A DNA stretch of 64,000 bases from CAZQSS01 sp964596405 (lineage in GTDB: Bacteria > Patescibacteriota > Patescibacteriia > Magasanikbacterales > UBA10003): positions 1 to 64,000 of the forward strand of contig CAZQSS010000001.1 of assembly GCA_964596405.1 (NCBI GenBank), in the 5' to 3' direction. Positions 42,751 to 52,098 of this stretch are shown one piece after another. Both the position numbers and the translations under genes were made by a program. The stretch's first letter is position 1. Every line of letters starts with the position of its first letter. The notes beneath the pieces were generated by a model. The model was not told the origin of the DNA, searched no databases, and worked only from the letters and a program-made list of their open reading frames with translations.

Positions 42751-42883
42751 ACCCCGTTAGAAGTTAGACAATTCAAGTTAAATATTTTTTAGTATGATGA
42801 CAGTTTTTTATGTTGCCGCCGGTTAGTGCCCAAACAAAAAATTTTAGAAAAATTTTTTGTTTTGAGAACTTCTAACGGGGCAT
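42748..42883 (-). repeat. Second-type ATG-terminated element before atpG
   Basis: On the minus strand it starts ATGCCCCGTTAGAAGTT and ends AACTTCTAACGGGGTATG; arms are inverted repeats of about 16 bp, and the last ATG is the atpG start. An inner pair AAAATTTTTT/AAAAAATTTT near the left end can form another hairpin. Sequence differs from copies 1-5 except at the terminal ATGCCC/GGGTATG. Confidence 0.85.
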
Positions 42884-42885
42884 AC

Positions 42886-44418
42886 CTAGGCTTTAAAAAC
42901 TTCTTCTTTAAAATTCTTAATGCTGGTTTTTAGCGATTCTTCAATCTCGGTTGTTAGTTCTTTCTTTTCCTGAATTTCTTTGAGCATGTCGACGGCATTG
43001 CGATCCAAAAATTTGTGGAAAGCGGTTTCCCATTCCCCCACTTTTTCGACTGGCACATCATCCAAATAGCCGTTGGTGGCGGCATAAATAATCGCCACTT
43101 GATTTTCTACAGCCATCGGGGCGTATTGAGGTTGTTTTAAAACTTCTACCAAGCGGCGGCCGCGTTCAATTTGAGCGCGAGTCTGCGGATCCAAATCCGA
43201 AGCAAATTGAGCAAAGGCTTCCAACTCACGAAATTGAGCCAAAGCTAAACGGAGTTTGCCGGCCACTTTTTTCATCGCTTTAATCTGAGCGGCTGAACCC
43301 ACGCGGGAAACCGACAAGCCGACGTTTAAGGCCGGACGAATACCGCGATAAAATAAATCTGATTCCAGATAAATTTGGCCGTCGGTAATAGAAATTACGT
43401 TAGTCGGAATGTAAGCGGTGACATCGCCAGATTGGGTTTCAATAATCGGCAAAGCAGTCAGTGATCCGCCGCCGTTTTCTTTGTTGAGTTTACAAGCGCG
43501 CTCCAAAAGGCGTGAATGTAAGTAAAAAACATCGCCCGGGTAAGCTTCACGGCCCGGTGGGCGGCGCAAAAGCAAGGAAACTTCGCGGTAAGCCCAGGCT
43601 TGTTTTGATAAATCATCATAAACGCAAAGCACGTCTTTACCCTGATCCATAAAATATTCGCCCATGGCGCAACCGGCATAAGGGGCAAGGTATGTAAGCG
43701 CGGCCGGCTCTGAAGCGCCTGACACTACCACAATAGTATAATCCATGGCGCCGGTTTCTTGGAGCTTGGCGATAATTCTGGCCACTTTTGATTCTTTTTG
43801 GCCGACTGCCACATAAACGCAAATCATGTTTTTGCCCTTTTGGTTGATAATGGTATCAATGGCCAAAGCGGTCTTGCCGGTTTGACGGTCGCCAATAATA
43901 AGTTCACGCTGACCGCGGCCGATCGGGACTACGCTGTCAACAGTTTTAATGCCGGTCTGGACCGGCGAATTGACCGATTGACGGGTAATAACGCCCGACG
44001 CGATCTTTTCAATCGGATAGAACTTGCTGGTTTTAATCGGGCCCTTGCCGTCAAGCGGTTCGCCTAAAGGATTAACCACGCGGCCAATCAACTCTTCGGC
44101 CACCGGCACGGATAAAATACGGCGGGTGCGTTTGACCGTGTCGCCTTCTTTTAGGTGCTGATAGCTGCCCAAAATAATGGCGCCGACCGTATCTTGTTCC
44201 AAGTTCAAGGCCACGCCAAAAGTCGGTTTGGTATCAGCCTTAACTTCGGATGGCACAAATTCCAAAATTTCCGAAGCTTGACAGCGGCTTAAACCGCTCA
44301 TGCGGGCGATACCGTCGCCAATTTCAATAATTTTACCGACTTCTTCGGCCTCGGTCTGGCCTTCAAAGGCGGCAATCTGTTTTTTAAGGGATTCTATGAT
44401 GGTGTTGGCATTGGACAT
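42886..44418 (-). CDS. atpA: ATP synthase alpha subunit
   Basis: A 510-aa non-catalytic nucleotide-binding subunit. P-loop [11 protein letters not shown] and the alpha-type [21 protein letters not shown] are present, with [21 protein letters not shown] following. Full length. It lies 4 bp after atpH. Confidence 0.97.
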   Translation of the reverse strand: MSNANTIIESLKKQIAAFEGQTEAEEVGKIIEIGDGIARMSGLSRCQASEILEFVPSEVKADTKPTFGVALNLEQDTVGAIILGSYQHLKEGDTVKRTRRILSVPVAEELIGRVVNPLGEPLDGKGPIKTSKFYPIEKIASGVITRQSVNSPVQTGIKTVDSVVPIGRGQRELIIGDRQTGKTALAIDTIINQKGKNMICVYVAVGQKESKVARIIAKLQETGAMDYTIVVVSGASEPAALTYLAPYAGCAMGEYFMDQGKDVLCVYDDLSKQAWAYREVSLLLRRPPGREAYPGDVFYLHSRLLERACKLNKENGGGSLTALPIIETQSGDVTAYIPTNVISITDGQIYLESDLFYRGIRPALNVGLSVSRVGSAAQIKAMKKVAGKLRLALAQFRELEAFAQFASDLDPQTRAQIERGRRLVEVLKQPQYAPMAVENQVAIIYAATNGYLDDVPVEKVGEWETAFHKFLDRNAVDMLKEIQEKKELTTEIEESLKTSIKNFKEEVFKA

Positions 44419-44422
44419 AAAA

Positions 44423-44818
44423 TTATTTTGAGATTAAATCATTTTTTAAATTTTGTAATTGTTTTTTTAAACTTAGATCCCAAACTTTATCCTGAAATTT
44501 TAAAATCACACCACCCAAAATCGCCGGATCCACCAAATTGGTGGCGATTATTTTTTCTTCGGCGCCGAATTTTTTGATAATTTGTTTTTTAACCGCGGCC
44601 GGCAAAACGCTCGCGCTGACAATTTCCAGATCTTCTATCCCCTCTTTTTTGTTGGCGTATTTTTCAAACTCAACAATTATTTTTTTGTGCCAGCCGATTT
44701 TGTTTTCCCGTTCCAGAAGTGTAACAAAATTTAAAACCGCCCGGCCGACTTCGGTTTTGGTTTTACCGACAGTGGCCTCAAAAAGCGCGATGGCAAATTG
44801 TTTGGGGGTTTTTTTCAT
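44423..44818 (-). CDS. atpH: ATP synthase delta subunit
   Basis: A 131-aa short OSCP/delta protein. The C-terminal [30 protein letters not shown] is the recognisable signature. The N-terminal helical domain is reduced relative to the 177-aa E. coli protein. Confidence 0.88.
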   Translation of the reverse strand: MKKTPKQFAIALFEATVGKTKTEVGRAVLNFVTLLERENKIGWHKKIIVEFEKYANKKEGIEDLEIVSASVLPAAVKKQIIKKFGAEEKIIATNLVDPAILGGVILKFQDKVWDLSLKKQLQNLKNDLISK

Positions 44819-44821
44819 AGA

Positions 44822-44869
44822 ACACAGATAGCACAGATTTTATTACAAATTTTACAGATCACAGATTTT
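44822..44869. repeat. CACAGAT-type A+T-rich repeat
   Basis: ACAGATCACAGATTTT is shared with 63641-63683. Here it fills the short atpF-atpH gap and reaches the last codons of atpF. Confidence 0.6.
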
Positions 44870-45410
44870 TGACAGCCTCTTCAATCAGTTTTTTATCTTT
44901 TTCCGAGGTGATCTTTTCACCAATAATTTTTTGAGTGGCCTCAATCACCAATTCAACAGTTTGTTTTCTAACTTCAGTAAACATTTTATTCTTCTCTTCC
45001 TCAATAATTTTTTTGGTTTCCGCTAAAACCTTCTCGGCCTGGCGCTTGGCATTCTGAGTCGCCTCTTCTTTTAATTCGGCGGCCTGTTTTTCTACTTTAG
45101 ACAACAACAACTCGGATTCAGCCCGGGCTTTGGCTATCAGCGCCCTTTTTTCCGTTTCCGCTTCTTCCAGTTGTTTGGTAGCGCGTTCGGCATTGCTGAT
45201 GCTCTCGTCAATCAGTTTTTGTCTTTCTGCCAGCTTTTTCGTCAACGGCTTGAGGATTAAAAACCACAAAATGACCGCCACAATGGCGAAATTGATCAGT
45301 TGAAAAATAAATAACGGCAAATTAATGCCCAGCGAGGCCAATAAGCCCTCGGATACCTGTTCTGTGGCTTCGGCCGCTTCTTCGGCGGCGTAAACGGTTT
45401 CGATAAACAT
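44859..45410 (-). CDS. atpF: ATP synthase b subunit
   Basis: A 183-aa peripheral stalk protein. One membrane helix (about residues 30-52, LFIFQLINFAIVAVILWFLI), then a long charged coiled coil. An acidic N-terminal stretch of about 25 residues precedes the helix. Confidence 0.92.
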   Translation of the reverse strand: MFIETVYAAEEAAEATEQVSEGLLASLGINLPLFIFQLINFAIVAVILWFLILKPLTKKLAERQKLIDESISNAERATKQLEEAETEKRALIAKARAESELLLSKVEKQAAELKEEATQNAKRQAEKVLAETKKIIEEEKNKMFTEVRKQTVELVIEATQKIIGEKITSEKDKKLIEEAVKNL

Positions 45411-45419
45411 AATTTTGCT

Positions 45420-45477
45420 TCAAAGCTATAAAGCCATAAGCCTTAAAGCTTTAGAGCTCTACGGCTTTACAGCCCTT
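45420..45477 (-). repeat. Imperfect palindrome before atpF
   Basis: Built from AAAGC/GCTTT units, e.g. AAAGCC-ATAAGCC and GGCTTTAC, folding on itself over about 50 nt. It lies about 10 nt before the atpF start, a third case of a palindrome upstream of an ATP synthase gene. Confidence 0.55.
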
Positions 45478-45537
45478 ATTAATTTAAATAATTCCACTGA
45501 GCCAGACCATCTAAACAAAATGATCTGGCCGATTGAA

Positions 45538-45759
45538 TTACTTGAGGGTGAAAACGACCACCAGCGCGTAAATAGCGATAGCTTCGGCAAAGGCGGCGCC
45601 CAAAAGCATTGGGACGAAGACCTTACCCGCGGCTTCCGGGTTGCGGCCGATTGATTCCAAAGCTTTGGCAACCAATCTGCCGATAGCGAGCGCCGGGCCC
45701 ATGCCACCGATAGCGATGGCGAAAGCTTTGGCGAGCACGACGATTGAAGCGTGTTCCAT
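45538..45759 (-). CDS. atpE: ATP synthase c subunit
   Basis: A 73-aa two-helix proteolipid of the rotor ring. Helix 1 has the Gly-rich GGMGPALAIGR, the polar loop RNPEA is normal, and helix 2 has the ion-binding Glu in GAAFAEAIAIYALVV. The residue after Glu is Ala, not Ser/Thr, which points to protons rather than sodium. ATG 45759 after AAAGG is preferred over GTG 45780. The 45484-45537 spacer has a hairpin CCAGACCAT...ATGATCTGG. Confidence 0.93.
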   Translation of the reverse strand: MEHASIVVLAKAFAIAIGGMGPALAIGRLVAKALESIGRNPEAAGKVFVPMLLGAAFAEAIAIYALVVVFTLK

Positions 45760-45839
45760 ATTTTTTGACCTTTCTGACACTTACCGGTCGAGGGGAAAAA
45801 TAATTTTTAACCTCGCCCTGAGCGTCTTAATTAAATTTT

Positions 45840-46616
45840 TTAATGTGATTCTTCACCGTGCGGTTGGGCGGTGGCCATGGTCAAATAAACCAGCGTCAAC
45901 ATGGCAAAAACGCTGGCCTGAATCAAGCCCACCAGCACCTCCAACATCATAAACGGCGTGGGCACAAAAAGCGCCACCAAGCTGGTCATCACGGTCATCA
46001 AAACTTCACCGGCAAAGATGTTGCCAAAAAGACGAAAAGAAAGTGAAAGCACTTTAGCCGCTTCGCTGATGATTTCAATAACACCCACCACCATTTCAAC
46101 CGCGGCGGTAAAAATTGCGATCGGGCCGTGCCGCAAACTCTTGATCAACGTGCCGATTTGAATGAACTTGTTTAAATGAGTCAGAATGCCCACTGTCATT
46201 AAGCCATAAACATGCGAGGCCACAACAGCCGTTAAAGCCATAGCCACAGTTAAATTGAGGTCGGTATTGGCCGGTCTCAAGATAAAAACATGACCCAATT
46301 TGACGCTGCCGGTGCCCGGAATCAAACCCAACCAATTAGAAAGAAGAATAAAAAAGAAGACCGAACCTACCAGCGGCAAAAAGCGCAAAGTATTTTTTCG
46401 GTCTCCGGTCACTTGGTCAAAATATTCCAAGAGAGTTTCAATAATAAATTCAAAAAAGTTTTGGAGCTTCCCCGGCCGCAACGACAACCTTCTTTTGATC
46501 AAGATGCCAATAATCAAAAAAATAATTATCGCTATCCAAGCATTTACAATCGTATTGGTAACCGGAATGTTTAGAATGTAGAAAAGTATTTCTGGCGCCA
46601 GGGTGGGAATATGCAT
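45840..46616 (-). CDS. atpB: ATP synthase a subunit
   Basis: A 258-aa membrane stator. The essential Arg lies in the penultimate helix segment SLSFRLFGNIFAGE; LIQASVFAMLTLVYLTMA is the last helix. The start is the terminal ATG of element copy 5; an in-frame upstream start would add IKSCGVDILG-type residues. Confidence 0.95.
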   Translation of the reverse strand: MHIPTLAPEILFYILNIPVTNTIVNAWIAIIIFLIIGILIKRRLSLRPGKLQNFFEFIIETLLEYFDQVTGDRKNTLRFLPLVGSVFFFILLSNWLGLIPGTGSVKLGHVFILRPANTDLNLTVAMALTAVVASHVYGLMTVGILTHLNKFIQIGTLIKSLRHGPIAIFTAAVEMVVGVIEIISEAAKVLSLSFRLFGNIFAGEVLMTVMTSLVALFVPTPFMMLEVLVGLIQASVFAMLTLVYLTMATAQPHGEESH

Positions 46617-46761
46617 ACCCAGTATATCAACCCCGCATGATTTTATCACTTGGGGATTTTATTGTATTTAATTATTTTCTAAATTTGGCTTAGTGGTCTA
46701 ATAAATTGCCCTTCTCACGTGTTTCGCGAAGCGAAACTTGCGGGGTTGTATTACTGGGCAT
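46614..46761 (-). repeat. ATG-terminated inverted-repeat element, copy 5 (atpB)
   Basis: Same terminal arms as other copies, hairpin GTTTCGC-TTC-GCGAAAC, right hairpin TGATAAAATCA. 148 bp, between atpZ and atpB. No strong internal ACTGGG partner in this copy. Confidence 0.9.
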
Positions 46762-46769
46762 AGTTTAAC

Positions 46770-47024
46770 TTACTTCATTTTTTGGTATGCGTCTCCGTAT
46801 CTTTTAGCTTTTCGATAAATTATCACACCCGACAAAATGGCGGCCACCACAAATCCCAGGATCAAAAACCAAGGCCGGGTTTGATATTTTTCATCCAATG
46901 ACTGACCGATGAGAGCAAAAACAACCACCGGAGCGGCAATATTGACGCCAAAATCGCCTACGATTCTCAAAGCGAATAAATAGTACTCACGATCGTTCTT
47001 TTTTGTCGGTTTTAAGTTATCCAC
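46770..47024 (-). CDS. AtpZ/AtpI-like ATP synthase assembly protein
   Basis: An 84-aa protein with two membrane helices (about residues 22-42 and 52-70) and basic ends. It fits the AtpZ/ATP synthase I group that helps assemble the c ring or import Mg2+. First gene of the operon, in the usual place. Confidence 0.8.
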   Translation of the reverse strand: MDNLKPTKKNDREYYLFALRIVGDFGVNIAAPVVVFALIGQSLDEKYQTRPWFLILGFVVAAILSGVIIYRKAKRYGDAYQKMK

Positions 47025-47070
47025 AGGTTTTAATAATTATAGCCAGTTCTAGCGTAAATGTCAATGTTTA

Positions 47071-47934
47071 TTAAAGTTTGATTTTTTTGAATAAATCTAA
47101 AGTGTTTTTTACTGTCTGTTGAGCGACTTTTTCTACTGTTTCGCCTTTAATTTCGGCGATTTTTTCCACAACATATCTGACATAAGCCGGCTCATTGCGC
47201 TTGCCTCTAAACGGCGGCGGCGCTAAATAGGGGGCGTCAGTTTCCACCAAAAGACTGTCCAAGGGCGTATTTTTGGCTACTTCCAATAAATCCAAGGTGG
47301 GTTGGGGGTCATTCTTTTTGGGTGGAAAACAAATAACGCCGGTCAGGCCGATATAAAAGCCCAAATCCAAATAGGCCTTGGCTTCGAGCCAATTGCCGGT
47401 AAAACAATGGGCCACTCCCCGATTTTTTACTTTTCCTTGTTTGATTAATTTTTGTAAAACCGGAATCAAATGAAAATGGGCCGCGCGGCAGTGAATCACC
47501 AGCGGTAAATTCATTTCATCCGCCAGCTCAACTTGTTTATAAAAAGCCTCTTCTTGGATTTTTTTCACATCTTCTAAAGAATGATTGAGTGGCAGATGGT
47601 AAAAATCCAAACCACACTCCCCTATACCCACCACTTCCGGCTCCTGGGCCAATTTTTTATAAAATTCAAAATCAAATTTTTCTTCGCGGGTTTTAAAAAT
47701 AATTTCTTCTTCATCAACTTCTTGCTCAGTCAAGTGGACTGGATGTAAACCAATCACCGCCCAAATTTTCTTGGGATATTTTTTAGCATACTCTACCGCC
47801 CGCCGACTCGTGGAATTTTGCGAGCCCACGGCAATCATAAAAGTTTCGGCCGCAATCGCCCGCCCAATCACCTCATCGGCGTCATCTTTATAAGCGTTGA
47901 ATTGGATATGACAGTGAGAATCAATTAGTTTCAT
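47071..47934 (-). CDS. tatD: TatD-family metal-dependent deoxyribonuclease
   Basis: A 287-aa TIM-barrel enzyme. Metal ligands DSHCHIQF, GIGECGLDFYH, VIHCRAA and ETDAPYLAPPPFRGKRNEP are all present. Family members are 3'-5' exonucleases acting in DNA repair. It follows its own terminator region from the next operon. Confidence 0.93.
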   Translation of the reverse strand: MKLIDSHCHIQFNAYKDDADEVIGRAIAAETFMIAVGSQNSTSRRAVEYAKKYPKKIWAVIGLHPVHLTEQEVDEEEIIFKTREEKFDFEFYKKLAQEPEVVGIGECGLDFYHLPLNHSLEDVKKIQEEAFYKQVELADEMNLPLVIHCRAAHFHLIPVLQKLIKQGKVKNRGVAHCFTGNWLEAKAYLDLGFYIGLTGVICFPPKKNDPQPTLDLLEVAKNTPLDSLLVETDAPYLAPPPFRGKRNEPAYVRYVVEKIAEIKGETVEKVAQQTVKNTLDLFKKIKL

Positions 47935-47944
47935 AAGGATATAA

Positions 47945-47968
47945 AAAGCGCTATCATTATAGCGCTTT
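47945..47968 (-). terminator. Terminator of the dikinase-like operon
   Basis: AAAGCGCTAT and ATAGCGCTTT, a 10-bp stem with tetraloop, followed on the minus strand by TTTTTAT. Confidence 0.85.
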
Positions 47969-48000
47969 CTTTAGAAGATGTAAATGCCCTCTCAACACGC

Positions 48001-48834
48001 CTAAAGTGTTGTAATTGGTCTTGATTGAACTATGTAAAATTTGCCATCAACAAATGCCCATTCTATGTCTTGTGGCGTACCATAATGTTCTTCGATTTTT
48101 ATCACCAGTCTCGCCAAATCTTGAAGTTTGTCGTCGTCTAAAACCGGCGCATTTTTTAACGTTTCGGCAACGGGCATTTCAACTGTTTTGCCTTTGTGAT
48201 AAATTAACATTACTTTTTGCTCTGAGATATTTTTTAAAGTAATTTCCAGTGTTGTTTTGTTAACGACAAAATTATTCGGTGTTATCATCCCCTGCACTAT
48301 CAATTCACCCAACCCTCTGCCCGCCTCAATCATAATCTCATCTGTATTTTTGGTAAGTGGGTTGACTGAAAACGCTATGCCGGAAGCTTCGCTGTCTACC
48401 ATGGTTTGAACAACAACCGCAACTAACAATTTGTTGATTGAAATATTTTGACCTTCGGCATACTCTAGTGCCCGCTGAGACTGTGCTGAATTCCAACACA
48501 TTTCTATGCTTTCTAATAGCTTGTCCCTCGTTATATTAAGGTAACTTTCAAGTTGGCCCGCCCAAGAAAATGAAGGCGAATCTTCGACGGTGGCCGAAGA
48601 ACGAACAGCCACTCTTTCTACTCCAAGTTCATCAAAAAATTTAAAAATTTCTTGCTGAAATTCCTCTACCTTTTTTATACCGCTGCGAATTTCTTTATGA
48701 ACGTCCGTTGTAATTACAAAACCGGAAGGTACCGGGATACCCGCTTGAAACATTTCGCCTAGAGAAGCGCCCTTCCCGCCGGCCAATAAAACATCATTTT
48801 TATTTAGTTGATTGAAGTGGAGCAGGTTTGCCAT
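48001..48834 (-). CDS. Stand-alone PEP-synthase-type ATP-grasp (PPDK_N) domain
   Basis: A 277-aa protein that is just the N-terminal nucleotide-binding domain of PEP synthase/PPDK: GGKGASLGEMFQAGIPVPSG, then VRSSATVEDSPSFSWAGQLESYL, GIAFSVNPLTKN, and the terminal DIEWAFVDGKFYIVQSRP. In the full enzyme this domain phosphorylates a His in the swivel domain. The swivel and PEP-binding domains are absent; the former is found in the gene at 50824. MANLLHFNQ at 48834 is the natural start, overlapping the upstream gene by 35 bp. Confidence 0.9.
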   Translation of the reverse strand: MANLLHFNQLNKNDVLLAGGKGASLGEMFQAGIPVPSGFVITTDVHKEIRSGIKKVEEFQQEIFKFFDELGVERVAVRSSATVEDSPSFSWAGQLESYLNITRDKLLESIEMCWNSAQSQRALEYAEGQNISINKLLVAVVVQTMVDSEASGIAFSVNPLTKNTDEIMIEAGRGLGELIVQGMITPNNFVVNKTTLEITLKNISEQKVMLIYHKGKTVEMPVAETLKNAPVLDDDKLQDLARLVIKIEEHYGTPQDIEWAFVDGKFYIVQSRPITTL

Positions 48835-49711
48835 GTGCGATAAAATTAACCTTATAATCTTTATCTTCAATAGTGGTTTTTGCTTCACCTTTGGCGTTGA
48901 TGGAAATTCCGATTCCGGCGTTGTATCCCGCGTTAAAGGCTTCCTCGGGAACACCTAAAACTCTTTGGACGTATGGTTCTAAAGAATCTCCGTGAGCTAT
49001 TATCCACGACACCAACTTCCGGCCAGGATGCTTTTTGTGATATGCGCTGGCAAAACGAGCCACAACAGTGATAAATTTGTTCATTCTATCTGCTATTTCC
49101 ACCGGTCCCTCAGCGCCATACTGTTCTCTTTTTTCTTTATGAGTGTCTAAATTAAAATTTTTCCAAAAATCAGGTCCTTGTCCTTTGTATTCCTTACGTA
49201 AAAAATCAGCAAATTCAGGAACTTGAAACATTAAAGCCTCACCCAGTCTTTTTTCCGGTCGTGACACTCCACCCCTAAATATCGATTTGCCACTTTCTCT
49301 TTGAAGCGTGTTGAGTAATTGATTGTCCGGTAACCCCTTTTCTTTTAAATAATTTTTGATTTCTTCGGCCACAATTTCGCTGGTTTCTCTTGCTCTCTGG
49401 CCAAATTTTTCGTTATCCAACCAATACGTCGGACTATTTATTAAAAGGAAATCTGTTTTTTCCGGCTGATTTTCCATAACAACACCGAGTCTCTTCCGAG
49501 TTATTTTTTTTACATCTTCTTTGCCCTCGGGTGTTAATCTGCCCAGACTTTTAATTTCTTCTTCGGTTGGATTTTTTGAATCCACGGGGCGCTTGGTGTC
49601 ATAAGCACCGTGCCTCTGAAGAATTAAAATAGTATCCCAGTCAGTCCGAGGAATTTCAGGTGCGATTAACGTTTCTGGTTTTTTATAATCCGCCGTTCCT
49701 TCTTTAAGCAT
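48800..49711 (-). CDS. Histidine phosphatase superfamily protein
   Basis: A 303-aa protein. The RHG motif LQRHGAYD (about residue 33) provides the His that is phosphorylated; the second catalytic His is in WIIAHGDSLEPYV. Relatives include SixA, a phosphohistidine phosphatase. In this operon it could remove phosphate from the swivel-domain His or from the product. Longer than SixA and without a signal peptide. Confidence 0.85.
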   Translation of the reverse strand: MLKEGTADYKKPETLIAPEIPRTDWDTILILQRHGAYDTKRPVDSKNPTEEEIKSLGRLTPEGKEDVKKITRKRLGVVMENQPEKTDFLLINSPTYWLDNEKFGQRARETSEIVAEEIKNYLKEKGLPDNQLLNTLQRESGKSIFRGGVSRPEKRLGEALMFQVPEFADFLRKEYKGQGPDFWKNFNLDTHKEKREQYGAEGPVEIADRMNKFITVVARFASAYHKKHPGRKLVSWIIAHGDSLEPYVQRVLGVPEEAFNAGYNAGIGISINAKGEAKTTIEDKDYKVNFIAHGKPAPLQSTK

Positions 49712-49721
49712 ATTCTTTTAG

Positions 49722-50834
49722 TTAAAGAGTTTTTAAATCAAACGGGGCTAAATCCGGCGTCATTACTTTGGTTTTAAGATCAGGCGGCAGGTACCAGACT
49801 AAAAGTTTAAACATTGCCGAGTGGCCGGTTGGTACTGGTTTTATACTTGTGGTTTTTAATAAAATTTTTTTTACTTTATCGTGGAGTCCGAACCACAACG
49901 GAAGAAGAAAACGATCAATATCGCCCATAATATCTTTAAACATGGCAAAATTTCTCGATTGCTGATAGGCTACTTCAAAAAGCGTGTAATCGTCCGCGTC
50001 TAATTTTTCTTTGGCCTGCCGTAATAAAATATTGATTTGTTGCTTCATTGAATCGTGTCTTTCTGCCAACATTTTGTTTTCTTCACGAAATTCAACAGCA
50101 TGGGTAAGCATGTTATATACTGGGTGTTGTGAACCACGCATTTTGGCTTGCGCAAAAGGTATGGCCAGCACTTCTTTAAGTGTGGTTGCGTTTTTTGATG
50201 TATCTTTAGAGATTACTTCCAATAATCGATCCCAAATTGAATTTATTTTTTGAGTATTTTTTGACGAATGTTGATCAATCAAATCAATCGCTTCATTAAG
50301 TAGCAGCTTAGTTTTTTTGTTTTCTTCAAGCAATTTTACAAAATTAACTCCACCCAAAGCCTGTTGTAGATATAAGTCCGCGTAGTCACTTTGAAGCATG
50401 TCTCGTTGAATTTTAACAACCTTATCTTCATACTCTTCCACTTCTTCCCCGACATCAACAAACTTGTGTATTAAATCTTTGAGACTGTTAACATAAAATT
50501 CATGTATCGGGCCATCTGGAAAAAGATAGTTGACAATCCAAAAACGATAGCAAGTTAATTTATGAAATCTTTGATCAATTTCAACGAGAAATGCTAGGTC
50601 ATCTTGATCCCCTTTTTCATAATCATTCTTGATTTTTTCGAAACCTTCAAACAACTCATCGCGCGCCCAAAAACCATACTTTTCGTAAGCCTTGGGATCT
50701 CCGGCTATTTTAGGCGCTATTTCTTCATAATAATCCACAATCGCCGGAAATTTTTCAGGATAAAACAACATGAACGATTCCAAATCGTTAGGTAAAGTTT
50801 GGGGAAATTTTAGCAAATGTTTATCAATCTTCAT
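49722..50834 (-). CDS. Helical protein of unknown function in dikinase-like operon
   Basis: A 370-aa protein, predominantly alpha-helical and rich in charged residues and Leu, with no signal or membrane segment. I recognise no domain. Its start overlaps the stop of the GHKL-swivel gene and its stop is 10 bp before the phosphatase gene, so the product should be made with them. It might be the substrate, adaptor or the acceptor domain replacing the PEP-binding barrel. Confidence 0.7.
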   Translation of the reverse strand: MKIDKHLLKFPQTLPNDLESFMLFYPEKFPAIVDYYEEIAPKIAGDPKAYEKYGFWARDELFEGFEKIKNDYEKGDQDDLAFLVEIDQRFHKLTCYRFWIVNYLFPDGPIHEFYVNSLKDLIHKFVDVGEEVEEYEDKVVKIQRDMLQSDYADLYLQQALGGVNFVKLLEENKKTKLLLNEAIDLIDQHSSKNTQKINSIWDRLLEVISKDTSKNATTLKEVLAIPFAQAKMRGSQHPVYNMLTHAVEFREENKMLAERHDSMKQQINILLRQAKEKLDADDYTLFEVAYQQSRNFAMFKDIMGDIDRFLLPLWFGLHDKVKKILLKTTSIKPVPTGHSAMFKLLVWYLPPDLKTKVMTPDLAPFDLKTL

Positions 50835-52089
50835 AAATGTAACCGTCGTTACCATCAAGTATTATTTTTTGTCCGTCTCGTAGCGTGGTGGTGGCGATTT
50901 GGGTGCCAACAACCGCCGGAATATTAAACTCTCTCGCTACAATAGCCGCATGGCAAAGATTGCCGCCGAGATCGGTAATAATGCCAGCCGCTCGACGTAT
51001 TCCAAGAAGAAACTGGGGTCGCGTCATTGCTGTTACCAGGATGTCGCCTTTCTGAATTCGGCTCATTTCTTTTGCCATGTCTCCGCTACTAAACATATTA
51101 ACCAGTCGCGCGGTGCCAGCAATCCTACCGGCAGAAGCGGGAAAACCACTCAGCATCCTTCTGGGTCTTTTTTCAAATGGTTTAAAGTATTCTCTTAGCG
51201 TGCCTTCTAGATCTTGGTACTCCTTTGAAGATTTTAACCAGCCCTTTTTGTCATGAGTTATTGGTATGCCTTCAATATGTAAATCGCCGATTATTTGTTT
51301 GATGTCTTGATTGGGCGTCAAACCAATTTTATCATAAGTTGTCACTAAGCGGCCGCGGCGATAAGTATGAAAACCGTAATAACTTTTATTTAAACCGGAA
51401 AGCTGATAGCCCCACCAACCCCAAGCCTTGCCACCTTGAAATTTAAATGTAAATTCATTTTTTTTGCCCTCAATTATTATAGGCGTGAACGGCTTACAAG
51501 TTTCTTTGTTGAAAACAAGTTCTAACTCTTCGTTTTGAATAAAAGGCCCGAATCTAAGGCCAAACTCGTCTTTAATGTTTTTTAGCAATCTTTCAGAAAA
51601 TTTAATTTTGAGTTTACGAACGATTACTGTGGTACCGCTTTTCTCTGGACTAACACCACGGTTGATAATAAACGGATACTTGTTCCAATCGCCGTGTTTA
51701 AGCCAATGATCTTCATCATATTCTAAAACATATTCTTCATCCGAATCTCGTGGCGTAGTAATAAGAGTAAAACTTTTTCCTAAAAAAGAGGTGGAAGTTT
51801 TAAGACCCAATCCGAATTCGCCCAATTGACCTTTCTTTTCTGAAAAACCAAGACGAATGGCTTTAGATGCTTGTTCCTCGGTCATCCCCTTGCCCGTATC
51901 GTTTATAGCAATCATGTCGGGCGTAATATCTATTGAAACAGATAATTTTTTATTAGGAATGCGCGCGTCAATGGCATTATCAATAAGTTCCGAAAGGGCT
52001 TCTTGGATGGAATACCCTGTCTGACTAATTTTTGTGAGAATGCTTCGGTGAGGAGAAACATCAATATACTTTTTAGTTGTTTTTTTCAT
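50824..52089 (-). CDS. GHKL ATPase fused to phosphohistidine swivel domain
   Basis: A 421-aa fusion. Residues 10-170 form a GHKL (Hsp90/MORC/MutL-type) ATPase: ALSELIDNAIDA, NDTGKGM and GEFGLGLKTS. Residues 170-315 are a transducer-like region with Trp/Tyr-rich WGWWGYQLSG. Residues 325-421 are a PEP-utiliser swivel domain: GGNLCHAAIVAREFNIPAVVG with the phosphorylatable His near residue 380. This combination is not one I know. A promoter directly upstream starts the operon. Confidence 0.88.
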   Translation of the reverse strand: MKKTTKKYIDVSPHRSILTKISQTGYSIQEALSELIDNAIDARIPNKKLSVSIDITPDMIAINDTGKGMTEEQASKAIRLGFSEKKGQLGEFGLGLKTSTSFLGKSFTLITTPRDSDEEYVLEYDEDHWLKHGDWNKYPFIINRGVSPEKSGTTVIVRKLKIKFSERLLKNIKDEFGLRFGPFIQNEELELVFNKETCKPFTPIIIEGKKNEFTFKFQGGKAWGWWGYQLSGLNKSYYGFHTYRRGRLVTTYDKIGLTPNQDIKQIIGDLHIEGIPITHDKKGWLKSSKEYQDLEGTLREYFKPFEKRPRRMLSGFPASAGRIAGTARLVNMFSSGDMAKEMSRIQKGDILVTAMTRPQFLLGIRRAAGIITDLGGNLCHAAIVAREFNIPAVVGTQIATTTLRDGQKIILDGNDGYIYED

Positions 52090-52098
52090 ACCTCGTTT

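Noticed and set aside
50101..50135. TATATACTGGGTG as another element end
   Set aside because: Only a short match inside a reading frame, without arms or a start codon.
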